From assembly GCA_016584305.1 (NCBI GenBank), contig JACEEZ010009408.1, forward strand, positions 1 to 64,000: a stretch of 64,000 nt of DNA, read 5' to 3'. This stretch comes from Chionoecetes opilio. Lineage: Eukaryota > Arthropoda > Malacostraca > Decapoda > Majidae. Shown here one piece after another: positions 11,996-22,661 of the stretch. The position numbers and the translations under genes were made by a program. Every line of letters starts with the position of its first letter. Within the stretch, counting starts at the first letter, position 1. Under the pieces are notes generated by a model, which made no database searches, had not been told where the DNA came from, and saw only the letters and a program-made list of their open reading frames with translations.

Positions 11996-12379
11996 GTAAG
12001 GCACACAATATTAGAGTTATTTAGCCTCGAAAGGTCCATTATAAGGTGTCAATGGTGTAAGAATTAAGTGTTATTAGGTATGTTGAAGATGTCCCTTATA
12101 GGGTATCGTGGTACAAGTAATGAATGTTTAAATGGCTGAAAGGTCCATTATTAGGTATCTATGGTACAAGAATATATAGTTTTTTATAGATTTGTGTGAA
12201 AGTGTCCATTATAAGGTATCGTATTGTACATGGGAAGAATAAGTGTGGTTTAAATATGGTTGTGACTTATGGTTCCATTAATTAAGGTGTGCGTTATTGG
12301 TGTTACATTTTATAGTCGCACAGTAAAGTAGTTTTACATGGTGAAAAGGTCCTTATAAGGTGGTATAATAATGGATGAC

Positions 12380-14345
12380 CACCAAGTTAAAAACCAACAT
12401 TGGAGTAAAAGAAACATTTATTTAGGTTCAGCCAGGATTTGGTAACAAAGAACAGTATAACGTGATGGCGAGGGCAGGTGAAGAAATTAACTTCAGAGTT
12501 GCTAAGAATCTATTGATGAGAATTAAAGTAGCAGAAAAGGCGAACAGGGACCCAAAGGTTTCTATCATGTTTATAAAACAAAGACAGGGAATTAGTTGGG
12601 CCGTTAAGGTCAGGACCGGGTAGGTACTTAAATACGGATGAGAATATGTGTAGGATCTAAATGGTTAATTTCTTAGTGTTTTTACGGAGGAGGATACACA
12701 ACGATACCTGATAGTGAACAGATGTTTCAAAAGGAAGCGATGAGAAAACTCAAGATGTGTGGATAACTAGGGAAATGGTGGAGGAGGGGTATAGAAAAAC
12801 TGAACACTTTATAACGACAGGGACCATTGAAGTGTATCCCCCGGGTATTAAGGAATGCAAGAGGTTGTTAGTGAGTCGTTAGTGGCACATTTTTTAAAAA
12901 TCGTTTGAAGATAACTTGGCGATGTGCCATTATTGTGGAGGAAAGGAAATGTTGTCCCATATTTTAAGAAGGAGACACAGAGGAACCTAAAGTCAAATTA
13001 TTCGACCCGTAAGTCTAACATCCAGTGGTGGGTAAATTATTGAATCTATTCTTGCAAAACATATAGAGAAAAGGCACTTAGATAAACATAGTTTTGATCA
13101 TAATTCCCACATGGCTTCACAAGGTAGGTCTGTCCTCACCAATTTATTTAGTTTTTATATAGGAAAGTTTATGAGACCGGCAAGAAATGATAAGGATTAT
13201 GATATAATATATCTGGACTTTAGTCAAGGCATTTGACAAAGTCGCAACGAGCGACTCTTATAAGGTTTAGGCAGCTCATGGTATATGATGGGAAGGTTCT
13301 TCATTGGATCAGAGTTGGACTAAGTAATAGGCAACTAAAGGGTTACATTCATGGTTCCAAATCTGAATGGGGACTGGTGACAAGTGGAGTTCCACAAGGG
13401 TCTGTTTTGGCCATTACTTATTTTTGTTTACATCAACGCGTGGATAGTGGGATTAGCAGTGATATCACACGTTTGCTGATGATACTAGTTAGTAGGATTA
13501 TTGGATCACAGTCTGACGTAAATATATTGCAGGAGACTTAGATATACTTAACGAGAGGCATCCAGATGGCGAGATGGAATTTAATATTTGATAAATGTAG
13601 CGTTATGAATGTTGGTATAAAGAAAAACACCTGGATAAAGATACACCATAAGCAATGTAATCGCTGAAAAGATCGAAGGTGACAAAGATCTTGGAGTGAG
13701 GGTGAGCCCAGACCTCCGACCTAAGGAAACGAATGTGTTTGAGGTGCAGAAATTAAGAGCTAATAGTATTATATTAAGATTCCATTACCCGAAGTGTTAA
13801 AGTAGAAGTGCGGAAGTTCATTCTAAAAGCTTTATCTGGCTCTAGTCAGGGCCTCACCTACACTATGACATGTTAGTTTTGGGTTCTCCATATTACAGGA
13901 TGGTATAGTGTTGCTAGAAAAAGTGCAGAGAGGATGACCAAATGATACAAAAGGGATGCGTAACTTTAGTTATGAGTGGGAGATTGATTATTAAAATTAC
14001 ACACTCACTCGAGAGACGCAGAGTAGGGGCGATCCTGATAGAAGTTTTTAAGTGGATACAGGGATTTAATAAAGGAGAGGTAGGAAAAAGTGTCTTACGC
14101 TTTTAACCAGGGTAGAACAAGAAGTAAACCGGATTCAAGCTGGAAAAGCGTAGATTATTATAAAGGAAATAGAGTAGACAGGTAGTTAGTGCTGAGTCAT
14201 TGGGGAGCTTTAAAAGGGGAGCTGGATAGGTTCATGGATGGGGGATTGAAAGGGTGGATGTCAGGTAAGTGTTAGGTGACCAGGAACTGCACGTGTAGGC
14301 CTCGCGGCCTTGTAGGCTTCCTATTTTCTTATGTTCGTTATGTTC
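12380..14345 (+). mobile_element. CR1/L2-like LINE fragment with reverse transcriptase
   Basis: In order the segment shows a linker with NRDPKVS, RPVSLTS, then DIIYLDFSQ, FDKVATSD, WIRVGLSNRQLKGYIHGS and GLVTSGVPQGSVL, the signature of non-LTR reverse transcriptase. After VPQGSVL the frame is lost and the Y-x-D-D catalytic box (LLMILV region) is damaged. A C-terminal region follows (RRVGAILIEVFKWIQGF), then the tail ending CTTATGTTCG. The element is dead as read. It gives the parent of the many 3' tails in this window. Confidence 0.85.
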
Positions 14346-14854
14346 TATGTGTCAATGGTGCAAGAATAAGTGTTTAATGGTGAAAGGTCCATTATAAGGT
14401 GTAAATGGTGCAATAATAAGTGTTTAAAATGGTGAAATAAGACGTGGAAAAGGCTGGAAAGAGACGAAAATTAGTGGTCAGGGGTACTGCTCGGGCCAAG
14501 GGCCAGAAATAATGTTATGACTAGCCTCCATAAGTAGACAGGCAGCAGAAGTTCCAAAACATGTATGGTCAATGTTGTTTCTTCACAGGTGTCTAAATAG
14601 GCTTTTCTTATGGAGTCATTCTAGATACATGGAGGACAGAAAAAAGAGAGAGGAAAAAAAACGACCTACCACAAGTCATTTCATCAAATGATGCTGGCCA
14701 TTAAACAGGATAGAATCATGTGGCTGCTTTATCAAGAGCTTCATTTCTAAAAGCATATTTTGGATTTTTAATAGATGTTCCACTTCTTACTGTAATCTTT
14801 AAGTTTTTATAGACCCACTCAAACTCAACTGCACGGACGGGACTCATGGTTCAG

Positions 14855-14970
14855 GTCCACTTGGCTCGAGAAATCAGCACCTGGGGAAGACGTGAGCTTT
14901 CATTCTCAGTGTCCAGGATGGACGCATGCCCAGTGGCACCTGAGAGACGCCTGCCTCGCCTACAACTGAG
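14855..14970 (+). CDS. DNAI1: DNAI1-like exon, SVS-D-G-R block
   Basis: After an acceptor TGGTTCAG the exon encodes VHLARE, then FSVS, then (one frame later) HAQWHLRDACLAYN. The family pattern is V-x-W...FFSVSSDGR-x-x-x-W. A one-base frame change lies inside the SVS-D-G-R block. The LINE at 12.4-14.3 kb sits in the preceding intron. Confidence 0.6.
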
Positions 14971-15057
14971 GTTTGGTGAGCCACACTAATGCCGCACACG
15001 CCCTGGCCTTTGAAGGTGACACAATACAATCACTTAGTTTTTAGTTTTTAGGTGTTA

Positions 15058-15207
15058 AGTATACGGATGTCAATAGGAGTTTTTAAAAGCAGGTTAGACA
15101 GTGTTATGGTGGGATGAAAAGGTGGATGTAGTAGTATTAAGTATTGGACCTACCGACGTGTAGATCTCCACCCTCTTTGTATCTTTTTCCTTTATTTTCT
15201 CTTATGT
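15058..15207 (+). mobile_element. Truncated LINE 3' tail
   Basis: Short copy from TTTTTAAAAGCAGG to TTATTTTCTCTTATGTT with many small indels. Confidence 0.7.
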
Positions 15208-15584
15208 TAATCAATCCCTAGTGCGGTCTTGCCTAATTTTGTAGATATATAAACCTGTCCACATATCGGTGCTGTCTGATACATATTCTGGCCGTTTCTT
15301 GAAGTTGTGGTAATGGCCCACTGGGTGACTGGGACCCCTTGCCAGCTCTCTAACTTTTTTTTTTACTATTTTTCATATAGCCTTTGCTTGAAGCACTTTG
15401 AAGTTTGGTCATTTTCAATGTTCCAAGTTTGATACCAGATATTGGGCTTGCTTCTCTGCAAGTTGGAAAGTTCAAAGCATGATAACTCCATTGACAGGTT
15501 TTCCCTCATTCTTCTACTGTCTATCTATTCTTAATTCATTTGTTTCCCATTGTGTGCGTGCATACGTGCCTGGCAAGTGCGGCC

Positions 15585-15799
15585 TGACGGGTGGCATCGT
15601 GCTTGCTGGGCCTCGAGTCTGGGGCCGTTTTCCACTGCGTCCCCTGTGTGTGCAAGCCCCATTACGCGCTTCCACTACCCCGCCCCACTCCTCCCATGGT
15701 GCGCGTCCTGGCATGGAACACCCACCGCGCGCTCTGACATCTTTCTTTCCTCTCACGCTGGATTGGGGGGTCCATCAAAGTCTGGTTCCAGCACTCCAC
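15585..15799 (+). CDS. DNAI1: DNAI1-like exon, two WD blades with frame changes
   Basis: One frame gives LLGLESGAVFHC, which aligns to the V-G-T-E-E-G-x-I-Y-x-C block. Another gives VCKPHYALPLPRPTPPMVRV and continues LAWNTHRAL. After an in-frame TGA it continues GGSIKVWFQHST. This is the S-W-N-P...S-x-D-W-T-V-K-I-W block of the family. The exon ends at CACTCCAC before GTAAGG. The start is approximate. Confidence 0.65.
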
Positions 15800-15901
15800 G
15801 TAAGGCTGCTCTGCAACTTTGTTTCATGTGACAGGTAATCTATGACAACAGTTTGCGCTATGCCAAATTTGACTCTTCCTGATTCATGATGGGCATTTCA
15901 G

Positions 15902-16134
15902 AGTGCCACGCGTGGGTCTTGGACGTAGGCAGGAGCGGTGGCCAGGGCTGGCATGGGTCACCCTACAACAGCAGTGTTCTCGTGGCAATAACAGATTGAT
16001 GCCGCCTGTGTTTTGACCTGTCAGTGAGAGTGTGCAAACCACTGTGCGTGCAGGACCATGGCCCACCGCCGGCCCTCACTGCACTCTGCATCACCTCAGT
16101 CCCTTCTACCCTATCATCTTCTTGGTGGAGAAAA
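15902..16134 (+). CDS. DNAI1: DNAI1-like exon, A-W-A-P-Y-S-S blade with frame changes
   Basis: After the acceptor GGGCATTTCAG, the exon gives HAWVLDVGR, then SPYNSSVLVAIT, then LCFDLSVRVCKPLCVQDHG, then PFYPIIFLVEK. These align in order to the DNAI1 blocks V-G-D-V-A-W-A-P-Y-S-S-T-V, the F-D-L strand and H-P-I-I-I-V-G-D. One or two indels and an in-frame TGA must be passed. The probable donor is GTCAGT at 16135. Confidence 0.6.
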
Positions 16135-16422
16135 GTCAGTGTGTGCAGGAACCATAATTGACAGCCCTCCCCTCTGGACACACGCAACACACACACTAGG
16201 CTGACCCTTTTTGCTCCCAAACTATCATTGTTTGCTGCAAATGTAACAATCATGTGGAAATAAATACTAAACAGAACATTCAAATAAGCTATAGATATGA
16301 AGCCCATTTTTTGAGTTTTAACAATGAAATGGTACCTTCACACCCCGAGTTTGAGACAGGTCACACTCATCCTGAGATATGCTCGCTGAAGGTTACTTCA
16401 TCCCTAAATCTTTCTTTTCTAG

Positions 16423-16555
16423 GGGACACTTGGCATCCTTTAAGCTGTCACCCAACCTGAGGAGAGTTCAGAAGGAGAACAGAGATGGTGAGCCTATAGA
16501 TAAAAGGAAAGTAGAGCTAAGCAAGCTTGAAAAAGTCCTAGCAACCATCAGGTGA
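16423..16555 (+). CDS. DNAI1: DNAI1-like last exon (clean)
   Basis: After TTTCTTTTCTAG the exon encodes GHLASFKLSPNLRRVQKEN and continues to EKVLATIR then TGA. DNAI1 ends the same way: G-H-I-x-S-x-K-L-S-P-N-L-R-K followed by a Lys/Glu-rich helix ending L-D-K-L-L-x-x-V-R. The TGA overlaps a good donor (CAG before GTGAGG), so a further tiny exon cannot be excluded. A poly-A signal lies 93 bases on. Confidence 0.8.
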
Positions 16556-16647
16556 GGAAGGCACTGACAGCCTTCCTGGAACCATGGACTAAGGCTGATA
16601 ACTACCTCCACCTTGCTAATACTATGGAGCATAAGCAGTCATATTTT

Positions 16648-16653
16648 AATAAA
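16648..16653 (+). terminator. Poly-A signal AATAAA for the DNAI1-like gene
   Basis: AATAAA lies 93 bases downstream of the last-exon stop codon. Confidence 0.55.
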
Positions 16654-16772
16654 AAGAATACATCGTTTGAAAGACTTTTCTGATCCAAATTTTTTGTTTA
16701 TCTGATACAACAAATTAGTCTTAAGCTTGTGATGTAAGACAAACAAAATTTCATAAGGTGATAAAGGAGGGA

Positions 16773-16852
16773 GGGATTCATTGATTGATTGTTATGCCAA
16801 AAAAGGGGAAATGTGCCAGACATCATGAAGTCATATGGCACTATGGCAAAGT
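16773..16852 (+). repeat. SINE-like unit
   Basis: ATTGATTGATTGTTATGCCA, then GGGGAAATGTGCCAGACATC and CATATGGCACTATGG; single copy of the family tandemly repeated at 8.9 and 41.2 kb. Confidence 0.8.
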
Positions 16853-17133
16853 ATAAAAAAGGGAGGAGTTAGAGAGAAAGAGTGAAACGGTGAGGGAAGG
16901 GGAGAGGAACGGGATGTTAGAGCAGGTTAAATCAAAGAGCAGGTTAAATCAAATGAAGGATATGCAATTGTTGGAGGAAGGAGATTATAAATTGGGAACA
17001 AATAGGGCGGGAAGAACGGTTCATACCAAGGATAGTCTTTATATATCATCCTTGGTTCATACCGTGTGCCTGAGGACTGTCTGGCTACAACTTAACATTA
17101 ACGAGTTCTCCACTTCATAGTTACTTTACCTTC

Positions 17134-17338
17134 ACCCCTTGAGGCCCAGAACGTAATTTCCATTGTAATTTGGGTACCATTAGACGATTTTAATTAATAT
17201 AAGCAATGTTTTATAGCTATGACCTGTTTAGTATCCTTGTCCACTGGCTAATTTGGTATATTCAGTTACTTTTTGTAATTTTATGGCTCCACAAGACAAT
17301 TTTTTATAGCAAAGGAAAGATCTGGGCGTGAAGGGTAA
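17134..17338. mobile_element. MITE of the CCCCTTGAGGCCCAG / CTGGGCGTGAAGGG family
   Basis: About 205 bases with ends ACCCCTTGAGGCCCAGAACG and GATCTGGGCGTGAAGGGT. Full copies at 36.0 and 45.5 kb have TTAA or near-TTAA at both ends, as expected of piggyBac-type target duplication. Here the TTAA is lost. Confidence 0.7.
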
Positions 17339-18062
17339 GGGTGTCTTGGTAAGGAGTCATGACAGGACACTATTAAGTGAAAGATTTATGTATTCTCCTC
17401 GATATAACAAAACTGTTTCCCGCAGCAGCTGCTCAAAGATTCTTTTCCTCTTGAAATTAACATGTATATTATATTACTAAGTGTCAAAATGTATGCATGA
17501 AGATAAAAAAATATCCATACAAAAATATGTTTCAGTCTAGTTTCTAGCTTTAAAATATATAGTTCTAATTTTCTAAACTCCACGTACATGTATAAAGTTA
17601 TCTAAAAGGTACAATGGATGCTGTCACCTAAAACTACTATACGTATATAATAACACCACTATATATAAAGATGTCAGACTTAACAATAAAGTTCAGTTAG
17701 TCCATCAAAATCATATTCAAGCATGAAGGTCAAATGACTAAGATGTTGATGATGACATGAAGAGATGAATGCAAGACCAATGACACATAACAATAACAAG
17801 CATGAATATCCATTTCATAATTTTCAACCCTACTAAGAACCATAAAAGCTGAGAAATATAAAACTAGAGATCTGAGAAACATCAACAAGGACTATGATTG
17901 ATAAAACATATCTTTAACACATTCTACAATATAAACATATACAGTAGTATCACAGCTTAACATTTCACATGATTTCCTTCAAAGGATGTTTAAGCACCAT
18001 GGATTGTTCATAAAGCCATCTCTTACTCTTCAATCCTCAGTTCTAGACACGACAAACTTTGA

Positions 18063-18068
18063 TTTATT
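18063..18068 (-). terminator. Poly-A signal for the NAT8-like gene
   Basis: AATAAA on the minus strand, about 325 bases after the stop codon at 18393-18395. It is the first good candidate. Confidence 0.5.
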
Positions 18069-18392
18069 GTAAATGTACTACTAATATAATTGAGATTATT
18101 CATGTACTTGTCTCTTAAATTTATCTTTGGGTCACGAGTGGAGATTTTCAAATATATCTTATGATTAGATTTTTCAGATCTTAATAATGTCTGTCAGATG
18201 AAAACAATGCAAGAAGTATGCATCTTAAAACCATGAATACTGATATGTAAGAAGAAAAAGAAGCCCTCACACAACCATATCATATTTTCAAGTCATTAGT
18301 ATAGGTTAGTATGTGTTTCTCATTCCTATCAACTCTGAATGGCATTGGTACGGCCCTTGTCACTCTCCAGTATCCTGTGTTATTATAGACGA

Positions 18393-21300
18393 TTACATAG
18401 AGGATATTTCTGACAGTTCAGCCATAGGGGGTTTCAGAGGCATGCTAAACATGTAGATAGGCTGCTGCACATTGAGATAGTACTTGTAATAAGTGTGCTC
18501 GACTTCAAATCCTTTCTTGTAAAACAGTTCTCGCGCCTAGAGAGAAGAATAAGCATTAATAGGGCAGCAAGGGCATCACAATTATATACTACAGACTTCC
18601 AATAGCTTCTAATACCATACTACAATAGCTTCCAATAGCATACTACAATAGCTTCCAATACCATACTACAATAGCTTCCAATACCATACTACAATAGCTT
18701 CCAATAGCATACTACAATAGCTTCCAATACCATACTACAATAGTTCCAATACATACTACAATAGCTTCCAATACCATACTACAATAGCTTCCAATAGCAT
18801 ACTACAATAGCTTCCAATAGCATACTACAATAGCTTCCAATACCATACTACAATAGCTTCCAATAGCATACTACAATAGCTTCCAATAGCATACTACAAT
18901 AGCTTCCAATAGCATACTACAATAGCTTCCAATACCATACTACAATAGCTTCCAATACCATACTACAATAGCTTCCAATAGCATACTACAATAGCTTCCA
19001 ATACCATACTACAATAGCTTCCAATAGCATACTACAATAGCTTCCAATAGCATACTACAATAGCTTCCAATAGCCATACTACAATAGCTTCCAATACCAT
19101 ACTACAATAGCTTCCAATACCATACTACAATAGCTTCCAATACCATACTACAATAGCTTCCAATACCATACTACAATAGCTTCCAATACCATACTACAAT
19201 AGCTTCCAATACCATACTACAATAGCTTCCAATACCATACTACAATAGCTTCCAATACCATACTACAATAGCTTCCAATAGCATACTACAATAGCTTCCA
19301 ATACCATACTACAATAGCTTCCAATACCATACTACAATAGCTTCCAATACCATACTACAATAGCTTCCAATAGCATACTACAATAGCTTCCAATACCATA
19401 CTACAATAGCTTCCAATACCATACTACAATAGCTTCCAATAGCATACAGGTTGAAGTTCCCAAACTCGGCAACCTCGGGACCAGCGCCGAGCCGAGTAAT
19501 GGAATTTTCCGACTTTTAGAACGTAGATATATTAAGGGGAAAAAAAGCATGAAAATCATAATACCAATAACAGACCTGTAGAAGTACACAAAATAACTGT
19601 GTACACAACTCTACAGTCACAACACCACTGAACAATAACAACAAACAAATCGGCGGGAGAAACCAAGCGGCCTAGTGTGGTGGCACCTAGCAGCCGACCC
19701 AGCAACTACGCGCCGTGTTTTGGGTGTTCTGCCGTGTTTTGGAAAATCCGGAACCATAGCCGAGTTTTGGGTGTTGCCGAGTCTTGGGATGCCGAGTTTG
19801 GGAACTTCAACCTGTACTACAGACTTCCAATAGCTTCCAAAGCATACTACAATAGCTTCCTTATTTTCTTATGTTCTTATGTAGGTACTATAATTTTAAC
19901 TTTATCAAGATGCAACTTCAAAGCTTGCATGAAAACTACAAGCCAAATCAGATGTAGATAAATGCTGGGCTAGTACGTAGATTTAAGACAGTAAAACAGG
20001 TATATTATTTTGTCAGTAAGGATACATGGCAAAATACCAAGCCAACATATGAAGAAACTTTCAAAGGTACAAAGCCTTTTACTTTTTTACACAAAACTAG
20101 ATTGTTATAAAGATTCTGAATCCTGCTGTCTATCAAGTACAGAACAATTTTTTTCTTTTTTTTTACATCACAAAGGACTGGCCAAGGGCAAAAAAATAAA
20201 AAGAGGTAACAAATAGTCTGCTTGGTTGCCAATCCCTATAAAAAAGACAGAGAATAAAGAAGGGGGGGGGGGCAATCATCGTGAGAGTGTCACTTCTGAA
20301 AGATAAGTGAGGAGGTGGGAAAAGAACATTGATATGCACTTGCTAAGTGACATCTGTGACACAATCACATCATGCAGTGTTCGTGCGAGTGGAGCCTCAT
20401 CACCAGTTTGCCGAAGCAACGGTCTGTAGGCTTTTACAGGTGCCGCAGCCAACCCCTGCAAGCATAATAGCACTATGAGAGAGAACATGAGGAGTCTCAT
20501 ATCTATCATCATCATCACACATTACCTTGATCCAGATAATTCTTAATGGTACTAGCGATTTTTAAATTAAGCATATTATAAATGACCGTACAGGAACCTC
20601 ATTAACCATCAAAAAGCAGCTCAACACGGCATATCGCCAGTGTTTCTTCTTTTTTCTCTTTTCAAGATAATGGAACGTCTCTGTTCTATTTCCACTCTAT
20701 GCTTATCTTTCCCAAAGAAGAGTAACAAGACAAGGACCCTCCGAACTAAATGGCTCACCACCTTTTATTATCTCTTACTGTCTCTTATAGGATGGCAACT
20801 AGCGACTTGGGTACCATTTGTTGTGGCTTGGCCATCCTTGCGATGAAAAAAAAAAAAAAAAAAAAAGGGATTTGGCGATCCATAAGAGTAACTTCAAAAC
20901 AACGGGACAATAGAGTTTATCGGCATGCGCTCACCGAGGTGCCGGATATAAAGAGTTCCTGTTAGTATCCTTATCCACTAGCTAATTTGGTATATCAAGT
21001 TAGTTTTGTTAATTTTATGGCTAATAACAGACAATTTTATATAGCAAAGGAAAGATCTGGGTGTGATAGGGTTAACATTGAAGTCCCCTTACCTAGAATT
21101 GAATAGAATTAATGATAAAAAGGGGAAAATGTGCCAGACATCAGAGGTCATATGGCCTTACTAGTCCTTACCTAGAAGCAAGGGCCAGTCTTCATCACCC
21201 TGTCTATCCAGTGGCAGTTTTCAATGCAGCTTTTTATCAAGTAAACGATGCATCAAGGAGACATAATTGAAAACATCGTCATACGTGTCTGAGTCAACTG

Positions 21301-22605
21301 CCACATCTACATTTGAGTTATGGAAATCACATCATGGGAATATAAGTAACTTTATAATAACAGACACAAGGAACTACTGACCCTCTCCAGGACTCACTTC
21401 ACTCCCCCGCGCAAGGACTTGGTGAGGCTCAGCAGGCCCACCACCTGCCTCCTCGCTCCCCCCACCTCCGCCTCCCTCACACCGGACTCTGCCTCACTCA
21501 TGAAGTAATATTCGACCTGAAATGTTCAATACAATTTAGGTAAGTGATTCACTTAAAACAAACAAAAGCATATACAATAATGTTAACATATATCTGACAG
21601 CTACAATGAAGCACCAGATGCATAATACAGGCATTGTAAATCATGTAATCATTAAAGATAGCTGTAAGCATATGAAATTCCCATGAGGATAGTGCATTTC
21701 GTAGGCTGCAAATTTTGTTTCTCCATTCTCTTAATTGAAAACAGTAGTCGAAATAGTAAACAAAAAGCTGGAAATACAAAAAAAAATCATGTAGGAGCGA
21801 GGGAATGAGTCAGCCAGTCTCCCTCTCTCTCTCTTTCTAGGTGAAATACCTACAAGACATAGATGTAGCTACACATTTCGGTTATTACCAAGATAAAGTT
21901 CTGACCTTTTTCATCTTGTTCATCAGGGCATCGAGCTTGCTTGGTTCAGAGCCTTCCAGCACCTCGGCCACCCAAAAGCAGCGGTCAGGGTCCTGCAGGA
22001 ACAGCTGGCGGATGTTGGACACCTCCTGCCCTAACTCCAAGGCCTAACGTGAGAACATGGCACATCATGCTTTAACCAACACATTTATGGACTCTACTTT
22101 TTATCATCTCTCTATATTTCTATTATATTTTTTTAATTTAACAGTTATTAAACATACAGATGGGGTAGTAGAAAAAAGTAGATAAGTTAAGCAGTAAATG
22201 TTCAGAATTTCTCTCTCTCTCATTATACAAAAATCAATTGTATTTCCCCAGAAGATGGAGATAGAAACTGGTGGAACCTATGCAATTAAAAAACAAAGAA
22301 AATTACATTATATTGAATGATTTTATATATAAGGAAGGAGCCTGTATTGTGAAACCAAGATTCTTTATTAACCTTATTTATTTAACCTTATTTATTTGTT
22401 GAGTATTTCAGGCTCGGTAAGGTGAGGAAAGGTTAAGTTAATTGTTATTTAGGATAGGTTCCAATAATTTAGAAGAGGTAAGTAATGGTCAAGGCCTTTT
22501 TCAATGTTATATTATTTTGTTATTTCATTTTACAACAATTGGGTTTCAAGGAGTTTTAATGTATCAGATAGTAAGATAATATGTTATCTATAATAATATA
22601 AGCGA

Positions 22606-22661
<56 letters not shown>

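Larger units (their letters stand above)
10186..16555 (+). pseudogene. DNAI1: Axonemal dynein intermediate chain (DNAI1-like), C-terminal half, frames broken in several exons
   Basis: DNAI1 is an intermediate chain of the ciliary/flagellar outer dynein arm, and its C-terminal half is a WD40 propeller. Seven exon-like blocks follow in family order: 10186-10357, 11012-11150, 11874-11995, 14855-14970, about 15585-15799, 15902-16134 and 16423-16555. Hallmarks are WEDGSDAY and YLPLWKFQ, then QRVYHT, LLAAGWSDGRVVLYDVR, MVRVLAWN, SIKVWFQHST, SPYNSSVLVAIT and FKLSPNLRRVQKEN. The third and last blocks read cleanly; the others need one or more frame changes. N-terminal exons were not found. Indels also affect repeats in this part of the window, so the breaks may be consensus errors in a working gene or real decay. 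The family call is firm; gene versus pseudogene is open. Confidence 0.8.

Noticed and set aside
18586..19446. Regularly spaced repeats resembling a CRISPR array
   Set aside because: Units are contiguous 23-mers without unique spacers and lie in a eukaryotic intron.
20276..20518. Minus-strand 80-residue frame that looks like a secreted peptide with a signal sequence (MRLLMFSLIVLLCLQGLAAA)
   Set aside because: It straddles the acceptor of NAT8-like exon 5. The hydrophobic part is the pyrimidine-rich intron end. The neighbouring frame, in splice phase, gives the expected GNAT residues.
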